Position numbers and translations under genes: made by a program
Shown: in pieces, positions 44,528 to 53,846 of the stretch
Layout: every line of letters starts with the position of its first letter
Position numbering within the stretch: position 1 is the first letter of the stretch
Notes under the pieces: model-generated
Database searches by the model: none
What the model was told of the DNA's origin: nothing
The model's input: only the letters and a program-made list of their open reading frames with translations
Assembly: GCF_013184805.1 (NCBI RefSeq)
Contig: NZ_JAATNG010000001.1
Location: 744,001-808,000 of the forward strand
DNA length: 64,000 nucleotides
Direction: 5' to 3'
Origin: Pseudoruegeria sp. HB172150
Lineage (GTDB): Bacteria > Pseudomonadota > Alphaproteobacteria > Rhodobacterales > Rhodobacteraceae

Positions 44528-45861
44528 TGCGGCGCCCTCCTGCTTTGGGATTCGGCATTTCTGTCTCGGCTGGCACGCCGCTTTTCGGATCTAGAGAAAA
44601 GACGGGCGAAAAAAGATTGGGGCCGCTCGGGAAGCGTCTCGTCTATTTCGGCAAATGCCGCTTCCGACTCGGCGAGCGGTACGAATTTTTCGGTTTCCGC
44701 CAACTCCTCTTCAGGGTTGACGTCCCCAGCTGCCGGGATTCGTCCGGATTGGGCAGGCTTGGCAGGTTTTGACTGCACCACTGGCTGGACGGCATCGATT
44801 GGTTTCGTTTCCGAAGGTACCGGTTTCTCGGAGGTCGCCATCAATTCACGATTTGTGGTCGCGGTCAGTTCGCGGATGGCAAGGTCCAACTCCTGGTCCT
44901 TGCGGGCGCGTTCGCGCATTGCCTTCTGACGGCGGGCCTGATCGATCTCTTCGATCCATTCCTCGGCACTTTGCAGTCTGTCCTTGGGAAACACGGCCAA
45001 CGCCTTGTCGATGGCACGCAGAAAATAGTGATCGTAGCCCTCTGTGCGGGGCGGGATCGGCTTGTACGGGTCAAGCTCATCAGCGGCCAGCGCGGCAAGG
45101 CGAACCTGGCTGTTTGGCGGCGCCTCGCCAGTAATCAGGTGGTAGAAGGTAGCGCCCAGCGAATACAGGTCCGAGGAGGCCGACTGCGTATTGTTGGCCA
45201 GGTAAAATTCCTGTGGCGAGTAGCCGTCCTTGACAATGTGCAGGGCGGAAAGTGCACGACTGGCGTTGGTCGCGACCTCACGTGCTGCGCCGAAGTCGAT
45301 CAGAACCGGGTTGCCGGTCTGATCGATCAGGATGTTGTCCGGCGAGATATCGCGGTGAAGCACGTCCTGCTCATGCACGTACTGGATAGCGTCCAGCAAT
45401 TTCAGCAGCATCTGCTTGATATCGGCCGGAGTAAGCTGATGGCGGTCTTGCTCGATGATGTCCTGCAAGTCGCGGCCCTCGACGAAATCGAGCGCCATAT
45501 ACGATGTTCCAAAATCCTCGAAAACCTGGTGTACACCGACGATGTTCGGATGCTTAAGCTTCGACATGCGTCGGGCTTCCAGCCCGAAATGACGCACGAC
45601 TTTCTCAAAGTCCTTTTGCAGGGACCGGGAACGGGCGCGCACGCGCGACTCGGTCCGGCAACACATTGCCGAAGGAAAGCACTCCTTGATAACGACTTTC
45701 CGATCGAGGCTGTCGTGAGCGAGATAGGTGATCCCGAACCCGCCAGAGTTCAGGTAGCTGTCAATACGGTATTGCCCATGCAGCAGACGGTCCCCAGGGT
45801 TCAGGGTGTCGTCGCGGCCGTCGGGATAGGGTGCCCCGCTCATATGTTCTGCAACAGCCAT
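44524..45861 (-). CDS. Ser/Thr protein kinase (Hanks type, cytoplasmic)
   Basis: 445 aa kinase. Domain features: glycine loop SGGFGIT (39-45), catalytic Lys59 in VVIKECFP, HRD (169-171) with Asn176 in HRDISPDNI, DFG (189-191) and the activation segment ending YSPQEFY. All catalytic residues are intact. The C-terminal ~150 residues are charged and Pro/Glu rich, with no membrane helix, so it is not a receptor kinase. The GGFGIT/KECFP/HRDISPDNI form is shared with kinases beside type VI secretion clusters, but none of those genes are here. An upstream TTG at 45960 is possible; the ATG at 45861 is preferred. It is the first gene of the cluster. Confidence 0.9.
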   Translation of the reverse strand: MAVAEHMSGAPYPDGRDDTLNPGDRLLHGQYRIDSYLNSGGFGITYLAHDSLDRKVVIKECFPSAMCCRTESRVRARSRSLQKDFEKVVRHFGLEARRMSKLKHPNIVGVHQVFEDFGTSYMALDFVEGRDLQDIIEQDRHQLTPADIKQMLLKLLDAIQYVHEQDVLHRDISPDNILIDQTGNPVLIDFGAAREVATNASRALSALHIVKDGYSPQEFYLANNTQSASSDLYSLGATFYHLITGEAPPNSQVRLAALAADELDPYKPIPPRTEGYDHYFLRAIDKALAVFPKDRLQSAEEWIEEIDQARRQKAMRERARKDQELDLAIRELTATTNRELMATSEKPVPSETKPIDAVQPVVQSKPAKPAQSGRIPAAGDVNPEEELAETEKFVPLAESEAAFAEIDETLPERPQSFFARLFSRSEKRRASRDRNAESQSRRAPQ

Positions 45862-46123
45862 AGAAGGTCGTTCGCCATTGATCCTGCGAGTTTTTTGTAC
45901 CGGAAGAAACCTCCCAACCTGTTTCAGTTTCCACAACAATGTGACCAAATAATGGTTCAATGGAGCAAGGTTTCAGGCCGGTCTGATCGGATTAGAATCG
46001 GTTTTTCGGAAGTAGATCTCGCGCCGCGACGGAACACTTTGGGAATGTGTCAGAGGCCGCCAGAGGCAACGGCCGAAAACCGCTCTATTTTCAGTAAGTC
46101 GCTGATATAATGAGGAAACAGCG

Positions 46124-46813
46124 CTAGCTGGTGACTTGCCGCCCGCTCAGTTCACGGTTGCTTCGCGCGAGCAGGCTGTCGGGAGGTATGTCGATCGCCG
46201 GGACCGGCAGTGCCGCGATCCTGTCTGCCAATTCGGCGGGAACTCCAAGCATCCTGCCGACGGCCGCAACCAGGACTTCTGGTTCGACCGGTTCGCCGGC
46301 CGCGGTACGTCGAGCTGCGGCGATCATGGAAGCTTCGATCATGTCGACGGCGAGTTCCGCAGGCATCGGGCGAAAGACGCCATTTGACATTCCTTCGCTG
46401 ATAACGGTTCCCCCGATTTCGTGCACAAAGCTCCCGGGGCCGACAGCACGAAATCCAAGGCGCGCACTGAATTCAGTGAGACGCGGACAACGCCGCGTGA
46501 GTTCCAGAGCTTGCTTCAGGCCGAGGATGAGCTTGCGGGCCGGGTCACTTTCTTCGATCTGCGCCTCGAGAATCAAGGCGACCAGCTCGCGAGCCAGCTC
46601 TTCCTTGCACGCCTGCATCAATTCTTCGACCGAGCGGAAATAGTTGTAGAACGTTCCGCGCGATACGCCGGCGCGACGTATGACATGGTCGATCAGGGTA
46701 TCCTCTGGGTCACGTTCAGACAGCACGAGGGTGGCGGCCTCGATCAGCTTGAGGCGGGTTTTTTCGCGCCTGGCCTGGCCCGGATCCCGCGATTTCTTGC
46801 GGCAGAATATCAT
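46124..46813 (-). CDS. TetR-family repressor of the RND operon
   Basis: 229 aa TetR regulator with an N-terminal helix-turn-helix (TLIDHVIRRAGVSRGTFYNYFRSVEELMQAC) and a helical ligand domain. It is the last gene of the efflux operon, overlapping the RND pump gene by ATGA, which gives autoregulation if it binds the palindrome at 52020-52039. The 262-base stretch from here to the kinase gene (45862-46123) holds the kinase promoter and no other supported gene. Confidence 0.9.
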   Translation of the reverse strand: MIFCRKKSRDPGQARREKTRLKLIEAATLVLSERDPEDTLIDHVIRRAGVSRGTFYNYFRSVEELMQACKEELARELVALILEAQIEESDPARKLILGLKQALELTRRCPRLTEFSARLGFRAVGPGSFVHEIGGTVISEGMSNGVFRPMPAELAVDMIEASMIAAARRTAAGEPVEPEVLVAAVGRMLGVPAELADRIAALPVPAIDIPPDSLLARSNRELSGRQVTS

Positions 46814-49800
46814 GACTCAGATTCGGGCGGGCGGAGCCGGAATACCGCACAGTAGAGGGCCGGTGCGAACAACAGGGTGATCAGCGTGCCGGCGATAATT
46901 CCACCCATCATCGCATAGGCCATTGGGCCCCAGAAGATCTGCCGGGAAATCGGGATCAGCGCCAGCGATGCGGCAGCGGCAGTCAGCAGGATCGGGCGGG
47001 CACGTTCGTCGGCGGCTTTGGATATAGCCTCCCACCGGGATTTGCCTTGGGCACGGATATCCTCGGACGCCTGTATCAAGATAATCGAGTTCCGGATCAG
47101 GATGCCGACAAGTGCGAGAACGCCCAGCACCGCGACGAACCCCATTGGAGCGCCGGATCCCAGGAGTGCGATAACCACACCGATCAGGCCGAGAGGTGCG
47201 ACAGCCATGACGACTGCCATCAGGCGGAAACTTTGCATCTGGATCATGACAAGCGTTAGGATCGTCATGACCATGATCGGCACGACGGCGATGATGGGTG
47301 CTTGGCTTTCGGCGCTACTTTCGACAGTGCCGCCGACTTCGACCGAGAACCCACGAGGCAAGTTGGAGATGAATTCGTCCACCGCGGGCGTGAGATCTTC
47401 GACGATTGTTGCGGGCTGGTCCCCGCCGACAATGCCTGCTTTGACGGTGATCGTGAGTTCGCGATCTTCCATCCGGATCTGCGGTTGCTCGGTGGTGTAG
47501 CTGAGAGTTGCGATGGAGCTGAGCGGGATCGTGGTTCCGTCGTTGCTGGCGAATTGAAGGTGCTCGAGCGCGCGCAGTGTTTGCCGTTCTGCGGCCTGCC
47601 CGCGCAGGATCACGTCGACGAGTGAGGTGCCTTCTCGCAGCTGGGTGATAACGCTGCCCTCATAGACGCTGGAGAGGACGCCCGCGACGTCTGATTGTGT
47701 CAGGCCGAGTTGGCGCAGGCGGGCCTGGTCCAGTTCCACCCGGACAACGCGGATCGGTTCGCTCCAGTCAAGCGAGATGGCCTCAAGGCGCTCGTCCTGG
47801 GCAATCAGGGCGGCGAATTCACGGGCTACATCGCGCAATTTAGGGATGTCATTACCGACGACGCGATATTGAACCGGTTTGCCGACGGGCGGGCCAAGTT
47901 CGACCGATTTGGAGAAGAATTCGATTCCTACGGCGGCCTCGGAATAGGCGTCTATCTTGGCTTGAAGCGAATTTCGGGTATCGACTGTCGGCGTCATGAT
48001 GATGACCTGGCCGACGTTCGGCCCGTCGGTGGGCGAGTCGTGCGTGAGGACGAAACGTGGGGCGCCGGTGCCGACGTAGGAGGAGAAAAATTGTACCTCC
48101 TCCTGTTCGCTCAGCCATTGCTCAAACTCTGCCATTGCTGTGTTGGTGGCATCAAAACTGGCGTTCTGGCGCAGAGTAATGTCAACGATGACTTCCGACC
48201 GGTCGGATGTTGGGAAAAACTGCTGCTGAACGAAGCCCATCCCATAAACCGAAGCGGCGAAGGCGACGAAGGTGGCTAGGATGGTGATCCACTTGAAACG
48301 CATGGCCTGGTATAGAACCGAGCGGAAGCGGCGGCGCAGCCAGCCGGGCTCGCGGTGGGTATGTTTCCATTTCGCTGGCAGGAAAGTGGCGCCGAGCACC
48401 GGCGCGAAGAGTACCGCGACGATCCAGCTTAGCAGGAGAGAGACGACGATCACCCAGAAAAGGGAGGATGTGTATTCGCCCGCCGCCGAGCCGTTCAGCC
48501 CGATAGGTATGAAGCCCGCCATGGTTATCAATGTGCCGGTCAGCATGGGCCAGGCAATCGACGTCCACGCGTAAGAGGCCGCTTTGGACAAGCTCTCTCC
48601 TAGCTCCAGACGCGAGATCATCGTCTCGATCGCGATCATCGCGTCGTCCACCAGCAGCCCGAGAGCGATGATTAGCGCGCCGAGTGAGATCCGCTGCAGT
48701 GTGATGCCCATGGTATCCAGGATCAGGAAGGTAAGTGCCAGCACGATCGGGATCGACAGTGAAACAACGAAACCGGCTCGGACGCCTAGCGAAACGAAGC
48801 TGACGGCCAGCACGATAATGACCGCTTCTGCCAGAGCCCGGACGAAGTGGCCCACAGATTCCTCTACGACGTGCGGTTGATCCGCAATCTTGTGTACCTC
48901 GATACCAATTGGCAGATCAGCGACCACCTCTTCCATCAATGCATCCAGGTCCGCGCCGAAGTCGAGAATGTTCTCACCGTCGCGCATGCCGATGGTCAGG
49001 CCGATAGCCGGCGTGCCAGCATAGCGTACGAGTGTGGAAGGGGGATCTTCAAAATCCTCGGTGACGGTTGCGACGTCGGCGAGAGTGAAGAACACGTCAT
49101 CGACACGGAGCGGCGCATTCGCGAGATCGGCAGCGCTGTCGAACTGGCCGCTGACCCGGATAAGGACTTGCTCATTTCCTGTCTGGACGATGCCCGAAGG
49201 AACGATCTGGTTCTGAGCGGCAAGCGTGTTCATGACCGTCTCGCCGTCCAGACCGAGAGCGGCTAGCCGGCTAGCGGAAAACTCAACAAGAACGACCTTG
49301 TCCTGCTCACCGATCAATTGGACCTTGCCTGCTGCGTCGAGTTCCTGGACGCGGTCGCGAGCAGCCTCGACATAGGTCTTCAACTCATCGGGCGCAAAGC
49401 CGTCACCTGTAAAAAGGTAAATGTTGCCAAACACTTGCCCAAAGTCGTCGTTGAAAGCGAAGCCTTCAAACTCCGACGGAAACTCGCCGCGAATGTCGGA
49501 CATCATATTTCTGACGCGCAGCCAGATCGGCGGGATTTGCCGGCCCGGGATCGTATCACGTACATCCACATACACGACGGCACGGCCGGGGTAAGTGACA
49601 GAGCGTGTGCTGTCGAGTTCGTCAAGTTCCTGCAGTTTGCGTTCGATCCGATCGGTGACCTGAGTCACCGTTTCCTCGGCCGTAGCGCCCGGTAGCGAGG
49701 CGCTAATGACCATGGTGGGAATGGTGAAGCTTGGATCTTCCTCGCGCCCCATGTTGAGGTAGGCAAGTGCGCCTGCCACGAGGGCGACGATGGTCAGGTA

Positions 49801-49854
49801 CCAGACGAAAGAACGGTGGCTGAGCGCCCAGTCGGATAGGTTGAAGTTTTTCAC
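46810..49854 (-). CDS. RND-family efflux pump (AcrB/HAE1-like)
   Basis: 1014 aa inner-membrane RND transporter with the expected 12 helices in two halves and two large periplasmic loops. Conserved stretches include ISASLPGATAEETVTQVTDRIE, LLVDDAMIAIETM (with the proton-relay Asp pair DD of helix 4) and the late VGILIRNSIILIQASEDI. It probably exports drugs, solvents or lipophilic metabolites using the proton gradient. The start is GTG with a GTGA overlap with the second adaptor gene. No outer-membrane TolC gene is in the operon. Confidence 0.93.
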   Translation of the reverse strand: MKNFNLSDWALSHRSFVWYLTIVALVAGALAYLNMGREEDPSFTIPTMVISASLPGATAEETVTQVTDRIERKLQELDELDSTRSVTYPGRAVVYVDVRDTIPGRQIPPIWLRVRNMMSDIRGEFPSEFEGFAFNDDFGQVFGNIYLFTGDGFAPDELKTYVEAARDRVQELDAAGKVQLIGEQDKVVLVEFSASRLAALGLDGETVMNTLAAQNQIVPSGIVQTGNEQVLIRVSGQFDSAADLANAPLRVDDVFFTLADVATVTEDFEDPPSTLVRYAGTPAIGLTIGMRDGENILDFGADLDALMEEVVADLPIGIEVHKIADQPHVVEESVGHFVRALAEAVIIVLAVSFVSLGVRAGFVVSLSIPIVLALTFLILDTMGITLQRISLGALIIALGLLVDDAMIAIETMISRLELGESLSKAASYAWTSIAWPMLTGTLITMAGFIPIGLNGSAAGEYTSSLFWVIVVSLLLSWIVAVLFAPVLGATFLPAKWKHTHREPGWLRRRFRSVLYQAMRFKWITILATFVAFAASVYGMGFVQQQFFPTSDRSEVIVDITLRQNASFDATNTAMAEFEQWLSEQEEVQFFSSYVGTGAPRFVLTHDSPTDGPNVGQVIIMTPTVDTRNSLQAKIDAYSEAAVGIEFFSKSVELGPPVGKPVQYRVVGNDIPKLRDVAREFAALIAQDERLEAISLDWSEPIRVVRVELDQARLRQLGLTQSDVAGVLSSVYEGSVITQLREGTSLVDVILRGQAAERQTLRALEHLQFASNDGTTIPLSSIATLSYTTEQPQIRMEDRELTITVKAGIVGGDQPATIVEDLTPAVDEFISNLPRGFSVEVGGTVESSAESQAPIIAVVPIMVMTILTLVMIQMQSFRLMAVVMAVAPLGLIGVVIALLGSGAPMGFVAVLGVLALVGILIRNSIILIQASEDIRAQGKSRWEAISKAADERARPILLTAAAASLALIPISRQIFWGPMAYAMMGGIIAGTLITLLFAPALYCAVFRLRPPESES

Positions 49855-50927
49855 TCTATACGCACTCCGACAGTTTGCCCGTCTTCCAGGCTGTGAACGC
49901 CGCGCGTAACGATTTCGTCGCCAGCTTCGAGCCCGTCCTTGATCGCCGCGAAACCGTCAGCGGTGTAGTCGATTGTTACCGGGGTGAGATGGACTTTACG
50001 CTCTTCACCATTGTTGGACACGACCCAGACTTTCGGTTCATCCTCAGTTCCGGTAATCGCCGATACCGGGATCGCGATCAGCGGTTCACCACCGCTTTCC
50101 AGTGTTGCAGTGATCAGGCTGCCGATGCGGTAATCAGGCGGCGGATCCTCCAGCCGAAGGCGCAGGCGACGCGTGTTGAGGCTGGTTTGCGTGACCGGCT
50201 CGATTAAGCGCAGGGAGGCGATGACCGGCGGAACGTTCTGCGAATGGTGTCGTATCTCGAACGTAGAGTCGGAGGGCAGCGTTTCCGCGAGCACTTCGGG
50301 GATATCGATCACGGCCTCGCGTCCGTCGGGGTCGGCGACCTGGACAATGCCGGTACCGGCGGAAACGACCGTGCCAGGGTCGACCTCGGTCGAGAGAACG
50401 AGGCCCGGCCGCGATGCAGTGAGTGTTGCATAGCGTGCGGCATCTTCGGCTTGCTGAACCTCGGCGCGGGCGCTTTCAACCTGTGCGGCAGTTGATTCGC
50501 GGTTCGCGCGGGCGCGCTCGAGTTCAGCATCCGACGCGATGCCGCGGTCAAACAACGTTTCCGTTCGGTCGAGTTGGCTGGCAGCTAGGCGCGCTTCGGC
50601 CTCGGTGGCTTCCAACGCGGCACGCGCTGATGCGAGATCCTGTTCCAGGGTTACATCGTCGAGCGTCGCAATGACCTGTCCGGGTTCGATCAGATCTGAC
50701 GGAGACACGTCCATTGTCGCGACGCGCCCCGCGGTTTGGAATGCAAGCATCGTGACGTTCTGGCCCCGGATCACGCCGGAGAACACGCGAGCGACGGCGG
50801 GATGCGCGGCGACGATCTCGGAGATTACCGGGCGAGGCGCAACGGGTTCGGGCGAAGGGGCGCCGGTTTCGGCCTGTACGCCGATTGGCGCGAGAAGCGA
50901 GACGGCCAAGAGGAAAGCGCGGGTCAT
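49851..50927 (-). CDS. RND efflux periplasmic adaptor (second of two)
   Basis: 358 aa membrane-fusion protein with signal peptide (MTRAFLLAVSLLAPIGVQA). It has the biotinyl-lipoyl-like half motif FSGVIRGQNVTMLAFQTAGRVATMDVSPSD, a coiled-coil hairpin (~95-165, rich in Ala/Glu/Arg), a second half motif ASRPGLVLSTEVDPGTVVSAG and a beta-barrel/MP domain. It lies between the first adaptor and the pump, overlapping both by 4 bases. Confidence 0.9.
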   Translation of the reverse strand: MTRAFLLAVSLLAPIGVQAETGAPSPEPVAPRPVISEIVAAHPAVARVFSGVIRGQNVTMLAFQTAGRVATMDVSPSDLIEPGQVIATLDDVTLEQDLASARAALEATEAEARLAASQLDRTETLFDRGIASDAELERARANRESTAAQVESARAEVQQAEDAARYATLTASRPGLVLSTEVDPGTVVSAGTGIVQVADPDGREAVIDIPEVLAETLPSDSTFEIRHHSQNVPPVIASLRLIEPVTQTSLNTRRLRLRLEDPPPDYRIGSLITATLESGGEPLIAIPVSAITGTEDEPKVWVVSNNGEERKVHLTPVTIDYTADGFAAIKDGLEAGDEIVTRGVHSLEDGQTVGVRIE

Positions 50928-51973
50928 TCGGCCATCTCCACAGGACGGACGGCCTGACCGGGGAACAACAGATGCGAGCCAGCACCGACCACAAGAGCGC
51001 CTTCTTCAACCCCGTCCTCAATGCGGAGCGCCTCATCGCCGAAACCCGCAAGAACGATTGGTGTCATGTCGACCCTCATGGTGTCTGGATCGACGGTCCA
51101 GACAGCCGGGCCAGTGGCACTTGCCGTCAACGCGTCGGATGGGACGGTGACGATAGGTGCGCTGGCCAGAACCACAGTGCCGACAATCTGCGTCCCGAAT
51201 GGAAGGTTCCGGCCGAACTCCGGTGGAATCGCCGCTCGCACTTCGACGGTACCGGCATCGGTCAGCACATCGGATACTTCGGTGACCTCTGCGTCGATAT
51301 CGCCTTGAGCAGGGGTAGAAAGACGGATCGGTTTTCCTCGTGCCTTGGCTAGACCGAACACATCGGGCGCCTGAAACAGTGCCTCCCGCAGGCCCTCGAC
51401 GGCAAGACTGACGACTTCTTGCCCGGCACTCACAATTTCGCCGGGGTCAGCGCTGCGATCAATAACCACGACATCGGAACTGGCACGGAGGACTGTATCT
51501 TCCACGGCCTGTTCGGCCTGTTCCAGCGATGCCTGCGCACGGTCTCGGGAGGAGACGGCAGAGAGATAGGCTTCTTCCGCTTCGTCCAGATCGGCCTGGG
51601 TACCCGCCCCGCGCTCAAGGAGGCCACTGGCGCGGTCGCGGGCGAGCCGAGCTTGATCAACGGCTGCCGTTGCCGCCTGAAGCGACGCACGGGCGGCATC
51701 GAGCGACGCGTTGGCCATATCAGCCTCTACTTTGGCGATGACTGTTCCTTCGGAAATGTGATCGCCGACCTCGACATTCACCTCGGTTATGCGGCCGCCG
51801 GTACGGAATGCTGCCGGATAGCTTTCGGACGCCTCGACGGTGCCGACGATAGAGAAGGCATCTTCGGATGATGACTTCTCAGCGGTAACGATCTCGACCG
51901 GCAGCACGCCTTGCGCCTGGGCCGCCAAGGGAAGGATGAAAAGCAAGAGACAGGCAGATAATCGAACTGACAT
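50924..51973 (-). CDS. RND efflux periplasmic adaptor (first of two)
   Basis: 349 aa membrane-fusion protein with a signal peptide (MSVRLSACLLLFILPLAAQA, cleaved before QGVLP). Half motifs flanking the coiled coil are GTVEASESYPAAFRTGGRITEVNVEVGDHI and LRASSDVVVIDRSADPGEIVSAG. It is distinct in sequence from the second adaptor, so it is not a recent duplicate. Two adaptors with one pump suggest a mixed periplasmic ring. It is the first gene of the operon, below the operator palindrome. Confidence 0.9.
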   Translation of the reverse strand: MSVRLSACLLLFILPLAAQAQGVLPVEIVTAEKSSSEDAFSIVGTVEASESYPAAFRTGGRITEVNVEVGDHISEGTVIAKVEADMANASLDAARASLQAATAAVDQARLARDRASGLLERGAGTQADLDEAEEAYLSAVSSRDRAQASLEQAEQAVEDTVLRASSDVVVIDRSADPGEIVSAGQEVVSLAVEGLREALFQAPDVFGLAKARGKPIRLSTPAQGDIDAEVTEVSDVLTDAGTVEVRAAIPPEFGRNLPFGTQIVGTVVLASAPIVTVPSDALTASATGPAVWTVDPDTMRVDMTPIVLAGFGDEALRIEDGVEEGALVVGAGSHLLFPGQAVRPVEMAE

Positions 51974-52019
51974 CAGAAATTCCCGGCGCGTTTGCGGACT
52001 GGTGTGGTGGAGATAGTGA

Positions 52020-52039
52020 AATTGACACTCGTGTCAATT
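52020..52039 (-). promoter_or_regulatory. Operator palindrome of the RND operon
   Basis: AATTGACAC-TC-GTGTCAATT is a 20-bp palindrome with 9-bp perfect arms, 47 bases before the first adaptor ATG. On the minus strand its right arm supplies a TTGACA -35 with a TATCTC-like -10 about 16 bases on. This is the expected place for a TetR operator that blocks RNA polymerase. Confidence 0.72.
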
Positions 52040-52106
52040 GGCGCGGTGACGGTTTTTCGGGTGCAGTTAACGGTACGACGCGCGGTCGTTTCGGGGATCG
52101 GCGTGG

Positions 52107-52406
52107 TCAGGGTGCAGTCGGTAAGGGCAGGCAACCGGGAAGTCCGGCGGGCAAAACAAGGAGCGCGCCTGCGCGATAAAGGTCGAGACCGAGGCCCGGC
52201 CCATCGCCGCGGACTGCTATCCAGATACGGCCAGTGTCCACAATGGCCGCCTCGTCAGGTAAACTTCTGGCAAAATTTTTCATCGGAAAAATCGCGATTG
52301 CGCCCGGGGCGGCATCGGTAAAGACCATGACCGTTGCCAATACTGCCAGCCAGCCGACAAAGACGACGCACAGGTAGCCGATCCAACGGCTAAAAATCGT
52401 GTACAT
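52107..52406 (-). CDS. Small membrane-anchored protein of unknown function
   Basis: 99 aa. One clear N-terminal membrane helix (IGYLCVVFVGWLAVLATVMVF) is followed by a ~70 residue, presumably periplasmic part. The ATG at 52406 lies inside the end of the upstream gene (17-base overlap), so translation is probably coupled. The sequence resembles no family I know. Its presence as last gene of the FAD-oxidase operon is the only hint to function. Confidence 0.55.
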   Translation of the reverse strand: MYTIFSRWIGYLCVVFVGWLAVLATVMVFTDAAPGAIAIFPMKNFARSLPDEAAIVDTGRIWIAVRGDGPGLGLDLYRAGALLVLPAGLPGCLPLPTAP

Positions 52407-53442
52407 GTTCAAGGGCCACCGGACCTGTTTCGATATCGCGCAAGCGACCTGCAAGTTCGTTGACCCTTACCATGCTCAGATGACGATAGTCGCCATAGCC
52501 TTGGCGAGGGAAACTGATTAGGGCATCGCTGGCACGAAACTCGGTTGAGGTGGTGGTAAAAAGAATGTCGTCATTTCCCGCGATCTCAACAAAATCAGCG
52601 CCTAAATGAGCCAACTTTTGTAGGATATGTGTAAGGTCGCGGTAGCGGGGAGTTTCGATCTCGATGCCTTGTGGGCGGTTGGAGATTATCTGCACCACCT
52701 CGAGTTCGGACAGATCTTCGATCGTCAGTCCGTTGACGATCATGCGGAGCGTCAAATCGTCGGCGCCGACGGTTTCGACCGCGCTGGCGATGATGTCTGC
52801 GTAGCCCGACTTGACCCAGTTCTCGATACCAAGGGCAATGCGGCGCTCCTGGTCGCGAAATGTCCCGCTGTTGGCGGCGGCAAGTTCGTTATTGGCGGCT
52901 GCGAAGTCCCATTTGTACCAAGGGGTCTGCTGCAGGAAGGCGGCGTAGTCCGCGGCTTGCCGGGCGGAAAGGTCGTCAAGTGGAGCGCGATTTGAGCCGC
53001 GGATCCAAGTGGCGATGCGGCCGAGAGTTTCCTCGTAGGCGGCCTTGGCGCCGAACTCGGCGGTGAAACTGACGCCTATGGTGTAGACCATCTGCTTCGT
53101 TTCCCATGGGAAGCCGCCATGAGCACCGGAGGCTTTGGAAAGCGAGCAGAGCGATGACCAGAAGCCGGTGATCGAGCTGAAGAACCCGAAATCATGTGGG
53201 TCGCCTTCGGAGATGACTCGGGCATAGTCGTCATAGGCGTGTACGATATGCCATTCCGGGTAGGTCAGCAGCGTGCGCGATTCCGGACGTCGATGTTCAG
53301 GTGGCAGGATCGATACGTAATTGTCCGGCAATGGTTCGCTCCTGCATGCCAGTTCGACGTAGGCGATCGGTGCAAGCAGGATGACCACGAACGCCGCCAA
53401 GACCATCAACAGCCGTCCGAACCAGCGAAAAAGCCAGCGCAT
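52390..53442 (-). CDS. Unknown membrane-anchored protein in FAD-oxidase operon
   Basis: 350 aa. A basic start (MRWLFRWFGR) and one membrane helix (LLMVLAAFVVILLAPIAYVEL) are followed by a large extracytoplasmic domain with RTLLTYPEWHIVHAYDDYARVI and GFFSSITGFWSSLC. The pattern suggests a conserved uncharacterised family in alphaproteobacteria, but I cannot name it. The open frame reaches up to 53688 in the ORF of the previous gene; the ATG at 53442 overlaps that gene's stop by one base and places the membrane helix at the N-terminus. Confidence 0.75.
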   Translation of the reverse strand: MRWLFRWFGRLLMVLAAFVVILLAPIAYVELACRSEPLPDNYVSILPPEHRRPESRTLLTYPEWHIVHAYDDYARVISEGDPHDFGFFSSITGFWSSLCSLSKASGAHGGFPWETKQMVYTIGVSFTAEFGAKAAYEETLGRIATWIRGSNRAPLDDLSARQAADYAAFLQQTPWYKWDFAAANNELAAANSGTFRDQERRIALGIENWVKSGYADIIASAVETVGADDLTLRMIVNGLTIEDLSELEVVQIISNRPQGIEIETPRYRDLTHILQKLAHLGADFVEIAGNDDILFTTTSTEFRASDALISFPRQGYGDYRHLSMVRVNELAGRLRDIETGPVALEHVHDF

Positions 53443-53846
53443 CAGTATCGATCCAGCTTCAGCCCGGCCCAGACCGCGAAACCACCCAGCAAAAGGTGCG
53501 GAAGGTTGGCGAGAAAGCGTAGCAAAGAGAAGGACATGCCAGCCGAACCGTTGGTGAAGATACCGAAGTCGAGATAGCCGTAGCCGGTGAAGAAGCCGAA
53601 GACGCCGTCGCCGAGATAGAGCGCGCCGAACAGGATCAGGAAGATCTTCGAAGCGCGATGGGAAATTAGTGCAGCTGCGAGGGCCCAAAGGGCGGATGCG
53701 ACGTGCAGCGCGTCGTCGAAGAGATCCAGTTCGAAGATACCGAAGGCCAGCCCCTCGTCATCGGTCAGGCCAGGGATGTAGTTCAGCGACGCGGCACCCA
53801 GAAGAACCACGAAATAGCCGAGGGCGATCTTTTGCAGGGTGCTCAT
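53442..53846 (-). CDS. Four-helix integral membrane protein (DUF4383-like)
   Basis: 134 aa with four hydrophobic segments (starting ALGYFVVLLGAASLNYI, then DDALHVASALWALAAALIS, KIFLILFGALYLGDGVFGFF and LLLGGFAVWAGL). The HVASALWA plus GxYLxxG-like pattern resembles small DUF4383-type membrane proteins; this is a pattern match only. The ATG at 53846 overlaps the FAD-oxidase stop by ATGA. Function unknown; it may carry electrons or anchor the oxidase. Confidence 0.7.
   Translation of the reverse strand: MSTLQKIALGYFVVLLGAASLNYIPGLTDDEGLAFGIFELDLFDDALHVASALWALAAALISHRASKIFLILFGALYLGDGVFGFFTGYGYLDFGIFTNGSAGMSFSLLRFLANLPHLLLGGFAVWAGLKLDRY

Noticed and set aside
36689-45861. Type VI secretion signalling locus
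   Set aside because: Kinase, FHA and PP2C resemble T6SS post-translational regulators, but no TssB/C, TssM, ClpV, Hcp or VgrG gene is present anywhere in the window.
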